Both the position numbers and the translations under genes were made by a program. A stretch of 64,000 nucleotides of DNA from Bdellovibrio sp. SKB1291214 (GTDB lineage: Bacteria > Bdellovibrionota > Bdellovibrionia > Bdellovibrionales > Bdellovibrionaceae): assembly GCF_002209355.2 (NCBI RefSeq), contig NZ_CP106855.1, positions 1,674,001 through 1,738,000 on the forward strand, given 5' to 3'. Numbering within the stretch: position 1 is the first letter of the stretch; each line of letters starts with the position of its first letter. Shown here in pieces: positions 49,046 to 57,747 of this stretch. The notes under the pieces are model-generated. The model was not told the origin of the DNA. It saw only the letters and a program-made list of their open reading frames with translations, and did no database searches.

Positions 49046-50358
49046 GGGCGTGTGATTTCCAAAACAACAAAGTCAGGAGCAATTTTTTTCACTTCCTGAA
49101 GAGTCCATTGTTGTTCGGAAACCCAAGCCGGTAAACCATTGCCTTCATGCTTCACCAAATAAAACTTATTTCCCGCAGGTTTTGCTTCGGGAAGAGTGTC
49201 AAAAAAGTCGAAACGGCTGATATCTTTGAGTTTATATACGGGTGATTTGCTGAAATACCAAAGTGACGATGACATTTGGTAAGAATCTGCGTACAGAGGT
49301 CTGTAATCCCTCGTCTCTTCGGCAAGATTTTGAAGAATGAAAGGTTCACCAATTTTCGGGTTCATGTCGCGAATTTGTGGAACAAAAAGCGCAATTAGTA
49401 CGGCGACGATCAATACGCCATAAAAGCCCACATAATACTTCTTCCACTTAGTCATTGCCGGATGCATGGCTGCCAACATTAAAACACCAGGATAAGCAAC
49501 GATCGGCCAATTGGCTTCGACCAAGGCTTTGAATGATGTTCCAAAGAAAAACAATAAGGGCACCCACGCAAAATAGATTAAATAGCGCAGTTGAGTGATC
49601 GGCTTTGCTTTGGCAGCAGCCCATAGCACCCATGGAAAAATAATTATGATTTGTGCGAGGACATAGGAAATAGTCCATTCCGGGTTATAGGATGGACGCT
49701 CGAAGCCGTGTTCAATTTGAAATCTGAATGACGCGAAATCATTCTGATAATTCCAAAAAATAACAGGGAGACAAAAAATCAAACCAGCAGCCAGGGTTGC
49801 AGGAACATGTCGCCAGTTAATTAAGTTCCATTTTTTTTCAATAAGGACATACGCCACAAGGCATGGAACAAATAAGACGATGTGGTATTTCGCACAAAAG
49901 CCTAAACCCAACGCGATACCTAAGAGAGCATAACTTTTAAGGTCTTTTCTTTCCAACACCAAATCGAAACAGTACAAGCTAAAGATCCAAAAAAAGATCA
50001 CCGGTAAATCCGGAGTAACGATAAGTGAGCCAAATCCTAACAGTGGTGAAAATAGAACTAAGTATACCCAAGTCCGCACTTGTTCTAGGTTTATATATTT
50101 CTTTAAAAGCTGAATGCCAAACCAGATGGCGGCATGACCTAAAATAACTGCGGGCCAACGAACAGCGTGCATCAGGGGCTCAAGAAAATGCCCTATATAA
50201 AACAGCCACGCAACCATAGGTGGATGGTCGAAATAACTTAATTGTAAACGATGAGACCAAACCCAGTAGTAGGCTTCGTCGGCACTGAGAGGAATCAGTG
50301 CCGCCAAAATAAGTTTCACGAAAAGGCTGATAAGCCAAAGTCGCTTGAGGTCTTTCAA
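49042..50358 (-). CDS. GT39-type membrane glycosyltransferase (ArnT/PMT-like)
   Basis: 438 residues, multi-helix membrane protein. The luminal Asp-Glu motif and following arginine-aromatic stretch SADEAYYWVWSHRLQLSYFD (25-44), HPPMVAWLFYIG and the RWPAVILGH segment are typical of polyprenyl-phosphate-sugar-dependent transferases of the dolichyl-phosphate-mannose/ArnT superfamily. It would attach a sugar to lipid A or another acceptor on the outer leaf of the inner membrane. The substrate is not apparent. Two bases after the rodZ-like gene; overlaps the PHP-like gene by four. Confidence 0.87.
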   Translation of the reverse strand: MKDLKRLWLISLFVKLILAALIPLSADEAYYWVWSHRLQLSYFDHPPMVAWLFYIGHFLEPLMHAVRWPAVILGHAAIWFGIQLLKKYINLEQVRTWVYLVLFSPLLGFGSLIVTPDLPVIFFWIFSLYCFDLVLERKDLKSYALLGIALGLGFCAKYHIVLFVPCLVAYVLIEKKWNLINWRHVPATLAAGLIFCLPVIFWNYQNDFASFRFQIEHGFERPSYNPEWTISYVLAQIIIIFPWVLWAAAKAKPITQLRYLIYFAWVPLLFFFGTSFKALVEANWPIVAYPGVLMLAAMHPAMTKWKKYYVGFYGVLIVAVLIALFVPQIRDMNPKIGEPFILQNLAEETRDYRPLYADSYQMSSSLWYFSKSPVYKLKDISRFDFFDTLPEAKPAGNKFYLVKHEGNGLPAWVSEQQWTLQEVKKIAPDFVVLEITRP

Positions 50359-50360
50359 GA

Positions 50361-51437
50361 CTAGTAACTCAGTTTAATTGGCTTACCCAAGTCGCCCGGG
50401 ATGCCCAATTCTTTTCCATTCAAGATCAAGTTAACTGCACCACCGTTTGAGAAGTTAATCTTCAAACCGCTTTTGCTTTTGAATGTATGAACCTGTTCCG
50501 CAGAAAGTTTAATTTTCTGTGGTTTTCCGTTTGGCGAAGAATATTCGATTTCCACAGTATCCAAAGCTTCCACGATCAGCTCAACTGGTTTTGGCTTTTC
50601 ATCTTTCGGTGTTGGAGATGCCGAAGGAGAAGGAGAAGCTGTTGCCGTAGATGACGCTGTTACCGATGGAGAAACAGACGGCGTCGGTGATGGCGACGGA
50701 GTGTGAGTTGCAGAGGGGCTCGGAGAAGCTTTTGCAGTCTCAGTCGCAGAAGGTGTTGGAGCCGGGGTCGATTTTGTGATCGGCTCCGGCTTAGCAGAGT
50801 CAGATTTCGTGATTGATTCCAGAGGAGAATTTGAAGGTGTCGGGCTTTGAGAAGTCATTGGCTCTGTCAAAGTTGGCGCTTCACCGTCAACCGCCGTCGC
50901 ACCTTCCATTGTTTGTGCAACTTGAGAAGATGGAACTTCAGCTTCTTTAGAATACTTATCGATCATCTTTTTAGTGAAAATAATTAGTCCGGCTAGCACA
51001 CACAAAAGAACGATGGCCACGATAGTTTTCGTGTTGTTCTTTTTATTCAGCGGAGAATAGTCGTTAGGTGTTGTTTGCGCAGGAGCTGCTTTCCGAATAG
51101 GAGTCACCGTAGCTTCTGAGGGCTCTGAAGGTTCCGGTTTAGAATCAATAACCATGTCTCGTTCAGGAGTTGTCGAGGGGCGAATGTAAGGTTGTGGACG
51201 AGTGCTGCCCATTTCTTCGTAAAAAGATTCTAGAATCTTATCAGCATCCAGACGGAGTAAGGTCGCGTAACTTTTTACAAAGCCGCGCAAGAAAGTTTTT
51301 GCGGGTAGTTGGCTTTCGTCGCCTTCTTCGATGGCTTTCAAAACTTTGCTGCTGATCTTAAGTGACAGGGCCACTTCATTCAGAGAGAGGCCTTTTTCTT
51401 CACGTGCTGCCTTGAGTATCTCACCTGTTTTCTTCAT
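50361..51437 (-). CDS. RodZ-like cytoskeletal/HTH membrane protein
   Basis: 358 residues. N-terminal Cro/CI-type HTH (GEILKAAREEKGLSLNEVAL, 5-24, to about 70), one transmembrane helix (138-155), a Ser/Thr/Pro-rich linker (about 200-275, ASPSPSATHTPSPSPTPSVS) and a C-terminal DUF4115-like beta domain (VELIVEALDTVEIEYSSPNG). RodZ links MreB to the cell-wall elongation machine. The Pro-rich linker is long. Overlaps the TPR lipoprotein gene stop by one base (TAATG). Confidence 0.85.
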   Translation of the reverse strand: MKKTGEILKAAREEKGLSLNEVALSLKISSKVLKAIEEGDESQLPAKTFLRGFVKSYATLLRLDADKILESFYEEMGSTRPQPYIRPSTTPERDMVIDSKPEPSEPSEATVTPIRKAAPAQTTPNDYSPLNKKNNTKTIVAIVLLCVLAGLIIFTKKMIDKYSKEAEVPSSQVAQTMEGATAVDGEAPTLTEPMTSQSPTPSNSPLESITKSDSAKPEPITKSTPAPTPSATETAKASPSPSATHTPSPSPTPSVSPSVTASSTATASPSPSASPTPKDEKPKPVELIVEALDTVEIEYSSPNGKPQKIKLSAEQVHTFKSKSGLKINFSNGGAVNLILNGKELGIPGDLGKPIKLSY

Positions 51438-52189
51438 TATTGAGCCTTTCGAATCAGATCCAGCATGCCCTTGGCTTTTTCACGGTATTTGCCTTCAGGA
51501 TAGTAGCGAATGATTTCTTCAAAACGAGCGATGGCTTTGGACTTTTCTCCCAGACGGTAATACGCAAGGGCTGAGTAATAGTGTGGCTCATCGACGAGGG
51601 CCTTTTGACACATGCCAATTGCACGATCTAAAGCCTCAGATGCTTGGGAGTATTTTTTTTCTTCGAACAAAGCTCGACCATAGTATGAGTTGGCCCAGCA
51701 ATCATCGGATTTGACTTTCAAAACCTTCAAAAAAGCGTCCTGAGCAGCGGCATATTTTTTTTGATTGAATTTGGAAAGGCCAAGGTTTGTGAAAGCCTTG
51801 TCCACTCCGCTATAAGTCAGATCATCCAAAACCATCGTCAGCTCTTTGTCGGCTTCAGCGTATTTGCCCTCTTCGATCAGGGTTCGCGCTAAGTTATTGC
51901 GAGCATCAGAGTATTTCGCATCCATGGTAACAGCTTTGCGGAACTGTTTTTCTGCAAGGTCATAGCGTTCGCGCATAAACAGCGCTTGGCCCATGGCATT
52001 TGCTACCGCGGGATTTGTGGGATCTAACTCTTGTGCTTTTTGAAGGGCTACAATGGCATTCGGATAGTTGGCCTCTTCGATAAGGGCGTTGCCCATTCGA
52101 AGATACAACTCAGATTTTTCTTTGTCCTTTTTCCAACTTGCACATCCCACCATAGTGAGAGCACAGGCAGCGATAATCCATTTACGCAT
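51437..52189 (-). CDS. PilF/PilW-like TPR lipoprotein
   Basis: 250 residues. Lipoprotein signal MRKWIIAACALTMVGC (Cys16), then about five TPR units (ELYLRMGNALIEEANYPNAI, AVANAMGQALFMRERYDLAE, SDARNNLARTLIEEGKYAEA). This size and layout match PilF/PilW, which helps the type IV pilus secretin to assemble in the outer membrane. Neighbour rodZ-like gene on the same transcript. A general TPR lipoprotein is an alternative. Confidence 0.82.
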   Translation of the reverse strand: MRKWIIAACALTMVGCASWKKDKEKSELYLRMGNALIEEANYPNAIVALQKAQELDPTNPAVANAMGQALFMRERYDLAEKQFRKAVTMDAKYSDARNNLARTLIEEGKYAEADKELTMVLDDLTYSGVDKAFTNLGLSKFNQKKYAAAQDAFLKVLKVKSDDCWANSYYGRALFEEKKYSQASEALDRAIGMCQKALVDEPHYYSALAYYRLGEKSKAIARFEEIIRYYPEGKYREKAKGMLDLIRKAQ

Positions 52190-52213
52190 GTCTAAAAAGG
52201 TATCATTAGAGGG

Positions 52214-53359
52214 CTAAGAGTCAACCCTGAGCTCAGCAATAGTCTCTACGTGGTCTGTCTGCGGGAACATCTCGAAGGTTTGCACTCTCTCGAGGCGGAA
52301 ATTTTTGCCGAGCTTTTGAGCCCATGCGAAAAACCATTTCAGATCTCGAGCTAAAGAAACCGGATGGCAACTGATGTAAATGATCTTTTGGGGACCGGCA
52401 GCCGCTAAAGAGCGCATAATATACTCGCTTGCGCCTGCTCGGGGAGGGTCTAGGACGACAAGGTCCTGAGATTGAATATTTGCTCTGCGCATGTAGCTTT
52501 CCACGTCAGACATGAAATAGCGCAGGCGTTTATCTTTGTTCAAACCTCGACCACGTTCCACCAGTTTGGGATTTAGTTCCACGGCGGTGACATCCGCATT
52601 TTTATACTTCTGCATTAACGGAAACGTGAAATTTCCCGAACCGGCGTACAGATCAAAAACTTGTGGATACTCGACATCGCCGGCCCAATTTAATGTCGTT
52701 TCTAACAAATGTGGATTTTGAAAACGGTTTACTTGGGAAAAACCGATACCGTCGTCATCGTCAGTGATTAAACCATAGCGAACTTCTTCGTTTTCAGAAA
52801 TATACATTTCAAGACGCAAAAGCTCTCGAGACTTTTTATCCGCGGCCCATTGTCTGACTTCTGGAAATTTTTTCGTCAGAACTTCCTCAGTGATTGGACA
52901 ATCGTCAATTTCGACAATTTCATGGGAGTTTCTTGCGAAAAATCCGAAGCGGCCGTTGTGAAACTTTGGTTGAATACGATTGCGATAACGGAATGTACGT
53001 GGGCTCGCTTGCAGTGGCAAATAGTCGAAATTTAATTCAGGATTGAATTTTTTGATGGTTTCGAAAACCAACGACTCTTTTTGTTTTTGTTGTTCAGGCT
53101 CAATGATTTGTTGCCAGTTACACCCACCGCAAATATTTGCGACAGGACATGGCGGAGTTCTGCGTGAAGGACCTGGTTTTAAAATATCAACGATACGTGC
53201 TTCGGCAAAATTCTTTTTAGCCGTGGTAACTTCAACTATAAGCTCATCGCCAGGTGCCGCAAGAGGCACAAAAATAACAAGGCCATCGTGACGGGCGATG
53301 CCCGCTCCACCGATGGCCATTTTCTCGATCTTAACTTGGATACGAGAATTTACGATCAC
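52214..53359 (-). CDS. 23S rRNA 5-methyluridine methyltransferase (RlmD/TrmA family)
   Basis: SAM-dependent uracil C5 methylation of 23S rRNA or tRNA. 381 residues: N-terminal TRAM-like domain, Fe-S cluster Cys in CPVANICGGCNWQQ, SAM loop FDLYAGSGNFTFP, catalytic region VLDPPRAGASE and YISCHPVSLARDL, where the Cys is the nucleophile. RlmD versus RlmCD or TrmA cannot be told by motif. Three bases after ndk, so co-transcribed. Confidence 0.92.
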   Translation of the reverse strand: MIVNSRIQVKIEKMAIGGAGIARHDGLVIFVPLAAPGDELIVEVTTAKKNFAEARIVDILKPGPSRRTPPCPVANICGGCNWQQIIEPEQQKQKESLVFETIKKFNPELNFDYLPLQASPRTFRYRNRIQPKFHNGRFGFFARNSHEIVEIDDCPITEEVLTKKFPEVRQWAADKKSRELLRLEMYISENEEVRYGLITDDDDGIGFSQVNRFQNPHLLETTLNWAGDVEYPQVFDLYAGSGNFTFPLMQKYKNADVTAVELNPKLVERGRGLNKDKRLRYFMSDVESYMRRANIQSQDLVVLDPPRAGASEYIMRSLAAAGPQKIIYISCHPVSLARDLKWFFAWAQKLGKNFRLERVQTFEMFPQTDHVETIAELRVDS

Positions 53360-53362
53360 AAA

Positions 53363-53788
53363 CTACGCGTTGCAGATTTCGTGTTTTTCGAAGAACAATG
53401 CAAGTTCGCGAGCAGCAGATTCAACAGAATCAGAACCGTGAACCGCGTTTTCACCTACGTTGTCGCCGAATTTAGAACGGATAGTTCCTGGGTTAGCTTT
53501 TTTAGGATCAGTTGCGCCCATGATTTCACGGTTTTTCAAAACTGCGCCTTCACCTTGCAAGCACATCAACATAACTGGACCAGAAGTCATGAAAGAAACT
53601 AGTTCGCCGAAGAATGGACGAGCTTTGTGTTCAGCGTAGAATTCGCCAGCTTTATCAGCAGACAACACAACGATTTTAGCAGCAGCGATTTTCAAACCGT
53701 TTGCTTCGAACATGCTTACGATGTCACCGATAGCATTTTTTTTCATAGCGTTTGGTTTGATGATTGAGAATGTTTGTTCGATAGCCAT
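53363..53788 (-). CDS. ndk: nucleoside diphosphate kinase
   Basis: Balances nucleoside triphosphate pools. 141 residues, normal length; active-site His in [25 protein letters not shown] at the N-terminus, and [12 protein letters not shown]. Strong AAGGAG before the ATG. Second gene after the small secreted protein; in an operon with rlmD. Confidence 0.97.
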   Translation of the reverse strand: MAIEQTFSIIKPNAMKKNAIGDIVSMFEANGLKIAAAKIVVLSADKAGEFYAEHKARPFFGELVSFMTSGPVMLMCLQGEGAVLKNREIMGATDPKKANPGTIRSKFGDNVGENAVHGSDSVESAARELALFFEKHEICNA

Positions 53789-53802
53789 TAGGTATCTCCT
53801 TG

Positions 53803-54108
53803 TTATTTACAAATTGTGTAAGTGATTTCAAAAAATTCTGGTGTTTTATGGAATTGAGTTACGCAGTTCCATTCGCGAACTTGCGAAGTGATCAGGTTGC
53901 GGATCTCAACAACTGTTTGAATAGCAGTTCCGTCTGAATCATCAGCTTGTGCGAAGCCCTGACCCTTAACTATATGGCGATAGTCAGGATTTAATAGATC
54001 CAAAGTTTGTTCGACATCGTCCATTGCCATAATAGCAACTTCTTTGATGGCGCCTGCATGAGCCGTCGACGATGCCAAAAGCAAAGCCATGACAAAAAGC
54101 TTCTTCAC
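53803..54108 (-). CDS. small exported protein of unknown function
   Basis: 101 residues. Signal peptide [18 protein letters not shown], then about 83 residues with two Cys (WNCVTQ, TYTICK) that could form a disulfide. Good Shine-Dalgarno (GGGAGACC) before the ATG. No family recognised. It is the gene just before ndk, 14 bases away. Confidence 0.75.
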   Translation of the reverse strand: MKKLFVMALLLASSTAHAGAIKEVAIMAMDDVEQTLDLLNPDYRHIVKGQGFAQADDSDGTAIQTVVEIRNLITSQVREWNCVTQFHKTPEFFEITYTICK

Positions 54109-54174
54109 AGTGGTCTCCCTTTTTTAAGGCCCTCTTGTTAGCCTTTCGAGGACCCCACTGTCAAGCTTTCCGTC

Positions 54175-55320
54175 CTAGTTTCGCAAGTTTACGTACTCCT
54201 CTAAGGCATTGATAATATGGTACAAAGAGCTGGATTTAGAGAAATTTCCAGAAAAAGTATCCTGAGCTGAAAGCTGGTCGTACCACATTCCCTTTTTAGG
54301 CGTTCCAAAGAACTTGAACAGGGTATCCATCGCGTCATCAGCTCCCTTATGGTAAGGCGCCTGCTCAGATGGGGGAACTTCCTTACCTAAGCGAACTGCT
54401 GCTTTAATACGCTCACCCTGTGGCCAGAAACGGGAGGAAATAGTTTTAGGCGTGAAATCACTCCACATTTCGTCGAATGCGATTTTACGAACAGGATCGG
54501 TGCCGTGCTTTTCGGCGGACAGGAAAAGGTGATGGCGGATAGCCTTGGTGTCTTTGCCAGTCAAATCTTGATAGAGCGAAAACAACCACGACCACTCATA
54601 TTGGTGACCAGGCTCGTACATGAAACGGCCGTTTTCCCGAACGTGGTTCCAGTTTTCATCAAAAATCTCACCCAGAACACCTGTTTGCTTGTCGATGAAT
54701 TTATTTAAGGCCAGCTCGCACAGCTCTTGTCCCAATTTCCACCACTCAGGATCTTTATCGATTTGCATCCAGGCGATAGCAGATTCAAACATGTGCATGT
54801 GCGGATTTGATTTATAGGAAACATTTCCTTTTTCATCCAATTCTGTAAAACCACCGGCTTTCACACTGCGCTCACGATAAAGATATTTAATCAAATCCTT
54901 TGCGCGAGTTTTATATTCTGGCTTTGGATCCAATTGATATGCTTGAGCCAAACCAAACAAAGCAAAGGCTTGCGTGTAAAGATCTGGATTCATACTTTTT
55001 GGGGTGCCGTCGACATTCACAGAATAAATGAAAGCGCCAGAGGGCTGCTGGAACTTGTCGATCATGTACCTAACGCCCTGGTTAACTGCGAATGTCGCAA
55101 TGTCTTTTGAAACAACATTCATACGAAGACCCGTTAAGAACGAATAAATTTGGCGAGATTGTACCATCGCTCGGCGAGGCATATCCATAGGCTCGCCTTC
55201 AAACGTCAGATTTTCCTCAAAGCCACCGTTTTTGCGATCAATACCTTTGCCGCTCCAAAGTGGAAAGACGTCGTTAGACAGCCAGTTTTTAGAAAACTCA
55301 ATGCGTTGAGAAGGAGTCAT
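54175..55320 (-). CDS. AGE-family sugar epimerase/isomerase
   Basis: N-acylglucosamine 2-epimerase / mannose (or cellobiose) isomerase superfamily. 381 residues from the ATG at 55320. All-alpha (alpha/alpha)6 barrel with conserved NPHMHMFESAIAWMQ and GHQYEWSWLFSL, which carry the catalytic His residues of the family, and SRFWPQGERIKA. No signal peptide, so cytosolic. Which sugar it uses is not visible. A longer start at 55386 is possible but less likely. Confidence 0.88.
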   Translation of the reverse strand: MTPSQRIEFSKNWLSNDVFPLWSGKGIDRKNGGFEENLTFEGEPMDMPRRAMVQSRQIYSFLTGLRMNVVSKDIATFAVNQGVRYMIDKFQQPSGAFIYSVNVDGTPKSMNPDLYTQAFALFGLAQAYQLDPKPEYKTRAKDLIKYLYRERSVKAGGFTELDEKGNVSYKSNPHMHMFESAIAWMQIDKDPEWWKLGQELCELALNKFIDKQTGVLGEIFDENWNHVRENGRFMYEPGHQYEWSWLFSLYQDLTGKDTKAIRHHLFLSAEKHGTDPVRKIAFDEMWSDFTPKTISSRFWPQGERIKAAVRLGKEVPPSEQAPYHKGADDAMDTLFKFFGTPKKGMWYDQLSAQDTFSGNFSKSSSLYHIINALEEYVNLRN

Positions 55321-55392
55321 ATTTGCTCTCGGTTCTTCTGAAAGTGTTAATATCAGAAGAATTATTTCCCGGGACCAAATCGTCAAGTGTGA

Positions 55393-56220
55393 TTAGAGTT
55401 TGTTGCTGATGTGTGACGTTTTTAAAAAGGTTTCGCCGCGGCACTGTCCATTGGCGCAGCTGTTAAAGTTGACGCACCCACCTTGTGTTTGTACCCGGTA
55501 AATATCGTCTTCCAAGATATCATCTTCGCCACGACTTAGGATCCCGACAAGCTGTCCTTTCTTGTCAAATAGGGGCGATCCCGAACTACCTGAAAAAGTA
55601 TCCACAGCTACTTTGAAAAATGAACTGTCTGGTGATGAATCAAGAACTTTTCCAATGTCTTGTTTTAGCGGTAATCCCAAGGGGTATGACATGCTTAAAA
55701 CGAAATCTTGATCATTAAGATCAAAACTAGAAGCCGCTTTCACGGGAGTAACTCTCGCAACTTCACGATCTAATTCAACGATTGCGTAATCTAATTTTCG
55801 GTCCAACTGAGCAACGTTCTTGCAACTATATATCGCAAGATTCTGTACGCCATTGAAGGCGCCAAACACAAAGTGGGAACTTTGGCAGCGAGTGGATTCT
55901 TGCATGCAATGAGCTGCAGTCAGCACCTTATTTGGAGCAATCAAAACGCCAGAGCAAAATCCGATTAGTTTTTGATCTTGAAATCGCTCATCCTGGCATA
56001 GCGGGTACATTTCACCTAAAGATGGAAAGCTCTTTTTATTTCCGTCAAAGATCATCGCTGTGGCTTGGCCCACAATGTAGGTGCGATCCGAAGTAGTTAC
56101 TTCTTGGCGGGAATCCCCGTCATACAGGACACCTTCACGTTCTGCAGATGTGATTAGGCCCGAGCCCTTTGGTGTGCACGCACAAAGAATAAATAAAACG
56201 ATAAGTCCAAGAATTCTCAT
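55393..56220 (-). CDS. trypsin-like serine protease lipoprotein
   Basis: 275 residues from the ATG at 56220 (a TTG six codons upstream is in frame). Lipoprotein signal MRILGLIVLFILCAC (lipobox Cys15). Catalytic triad is complete: His104 in LTAAHCM, Asp144 in LDYAIVEL, Ser213 in GSSGSPLF. Several further Cys suggest disulfides. Expected to be anchored at the outer membrane. It is the first gene of the long minus-strand run; no clear Shine-Dalgarno, and GATAAT lies ten bases before the ATG, so the leader may be very short. Confidence 0.9.
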   Translation of the reverse strand: MRILGLIVLFILCACTPKGSGLITSAEREGVLYDGDSRQEVTTSDRTYIVGQATAMIFDGNKKSFPSLGEMYPLCQDERFQDQKLIGFCSGVLIAPNKVLTAAHCMQESTRCQSSHFVFGAFNGVQNLAIYSCKNVAQLDRKLDYAIVELDREVARVTPVKAASSFDLNDQDFVLSMSYPLGLPLKQDIGKVLDSSPDSSFFKVAVDTFSGSSGSPLFDKKGQLVGILSRGEDDILEDDIYRVQTQGGCVNFNSCANGQCRGETFLKTSHISNKL

Positions 56221-56316
56221 GATTCGCGATATTATCAAAAGAGCGGATTTTGTAGGGAAATATAGCGAAAATAGAAAATTCTACCTGGGGAAGCTGTCCA
56301 GATTTTGGTCAGTAAC

Positions 56317-56481
56317 TTAGAATGATCTAATGACGAAATAAGGAATCAACACATAAAGGGTGATGTCTCGTACGAGGTAATAACTGATGATGACGGCAAA
56401 CATCTTCCAGCCGTATTTCTTGCGAAGGCCCTTAAAGCCACCGTCTTTATAGGTCTGTTTAACATCCTTAAATACCGTCAT
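56317..56481 (-). CDS. small membrane protein
   Basis: About 54 residues from the ATG at 56481 (or 60 from 56499). Layout: basic amphipathic N-terminus (FKDVKQTYKDGGFKGLRKKY), then one hydrophobic helix (MFAVIISYYLVRDITLYVLI, PYFVIRSF at the end) carrying a conserved-looking Arg-Asp pair. I recall similar small proteins in related bacteria but cannot confirm. Below the size normally called by eye, so confidence is moderate. Confidence 0.55.
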   Translation of the reverse strand: MTVFKDVKQTYKDGGFKGLRKKYGWKMFAVIISYYLVRDITLYVLIPYFVIRSF

Positions 56482-56648
56482 GTAAAAAGGATATATCACG
56501 GTATGAGGTGCCTCAATGTCTAATGACGTTTTACATAGGCAATTTCCGCCTTAAACCAGACCCCATTTTCATTCAGTTATTAATTGGAAAACGGTCTTGC
56601 CTCTGAAACCCACTAGGGATAAACGGTTCACAAATTTTAGGAGTATCC

Positions 56649-57074
56649 ATGAAAGCATTGGTATTGGCAGTTTTGCTTCAAGTTCCATTTTTTGCAATGG
56701 CATCTTTCACCCAATTGACGTGTTCAACAATCACTCAAGATGCAACAGTTCGCGTGCAACTTGCTCGTGCAGTGGATCCTCAACATCCATGGGTTGGGTT
56801 CAGTACTATTGGTGCAAACTTGTCTGTGCAAATGAAAGGCGCCTACAACAAATATGAAACTTCAATCAGTCTGACACCCATTTCTGGTTCAGATGATTTA
56901 AACATGCGCGGAGATGCTACTCAAGGCGGCGTGTACTTGCAGCTTTACCCACAAATCGTAAACGGTCAGGCCACTGGCAAATACACGGGGCAGTTGTTTA
57001 TCAATGATCTAGATAAACGCGAATACTTTGATTTCAGAAGCGAAGCCCACGAACCAGGATTGGTTTGTCACTAA
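56649..57074 (+). CDS. secreted protein of unknown function
   Basis: 141 residues. Signal peptide MKALVLAVLLQVPFFAMAS; the mature part is beta-rich with Cys in LTCSTI and a C-terminal VCH. AGGAGTATCC precedes the ATG. No family recognised. It is a single gene with no clear partners. Confidence 0.8.
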   Translation: MKALVLAVLLQVPFFAMASFTQLTCSTITQDATVRVQLARAVDPQHPWVGFSTIGANLSVQMKGAYNKYETSISLTPISGSDDLNMRGDATQGGVYLQLYPQIVNGQATGKYTGQLFINDLDKREYFDFRSEAHEPGLVCH

Positions 57075-57081
57075 TACTCAA

Positions 57082-57747
57082 CTAGTGAGCACCCTTACGA
57101 GAATCGGCTGTGGATGAGTGCACAGCCTTCTTTTCAGGTGCATCTGACAATTCAGATTCTATCATTTTGCAGGCGTTGTAATCCTTCATCAAGGTTTGCA
57201 AAGAGCTTGGAGTGCTTTTAACGACCGTAGGAATTGCGCCATTAGCAACAGACAGTGCTTTTGCACCTTCATCTAAAAGCTCATCTGCCCCCGCGCGGCT
57301 ATAATTAATTTTACTTGAAAGATCAGCACATTCTTTCATTTTCTTTACATCAAAATCAAATCCGCCAGCTTCGACTTTTCCAATAAGTTCTTTACACATT
57401 CCCGCTGTTTGACCATCGCAAGATGTAAATTTCGTTGATTTTAGAAATTTACACTGAGCCTGTCCTAAGACTTTTCCCTGATCGTCGAGCTTCGTGTATT
57501 GCATATACAACTCGTTGTTCTGACGATAAATTCTGCTGACATATTCGTTTTTTTTGTAAACTATTTTGTAATAGCTGGATCCCACCGACTTATCATAAAT
57601 TTGCGTGCCGCCAGATTTAGAAACCGCACGAAACCCGTCGATACCAAGTTCTTGAGCTGATTTGCCAAAGCCGTAAAGGGCAACGGGATCAGACGCCCGA
57701 GCGCCGGATGTAAATATAATGCCGATAAAAAGAATTTTACTTAACAT
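57082..57747 (-). CDS. exported protein co-encoded with the papain-like protease
   Basis: 221 residues from the ATG at 57747, which has AAGGA upstream within the protease gene's end. Signal peptide MLSKILFIGIIFTSGARAS. The mature region has several Cys (GQAQCKFL, TSCDGQ, GMCKEL, KECADL) and a basic C-terminus. It overlaps the papain-like protease gene by 11 bases, so translation is linked. It could be a partner or inhibitor of that protease; there is no sequence evidence for the role. Confidence 0.75.
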   Translation of the reverse strand: MLSKILFIGIIFTSGARASDPVALYGFGKSAQELGIDGFRAVSKSGGTQIYDKSVGSSYYKIVYKKNEYVSRIYRQNNELYMQYTKLDDQGKVLGQAQCKFLKSTKFTSCDGQTAGMCKELIGKVEAGGFDFDVKKMKECADLSSKINYSRAGADELLDEGAKALSVANGAIPTVVKSTPSSLQTLMKDYNACKMIESELSDAPEKKAVHSSTADSRKGAH

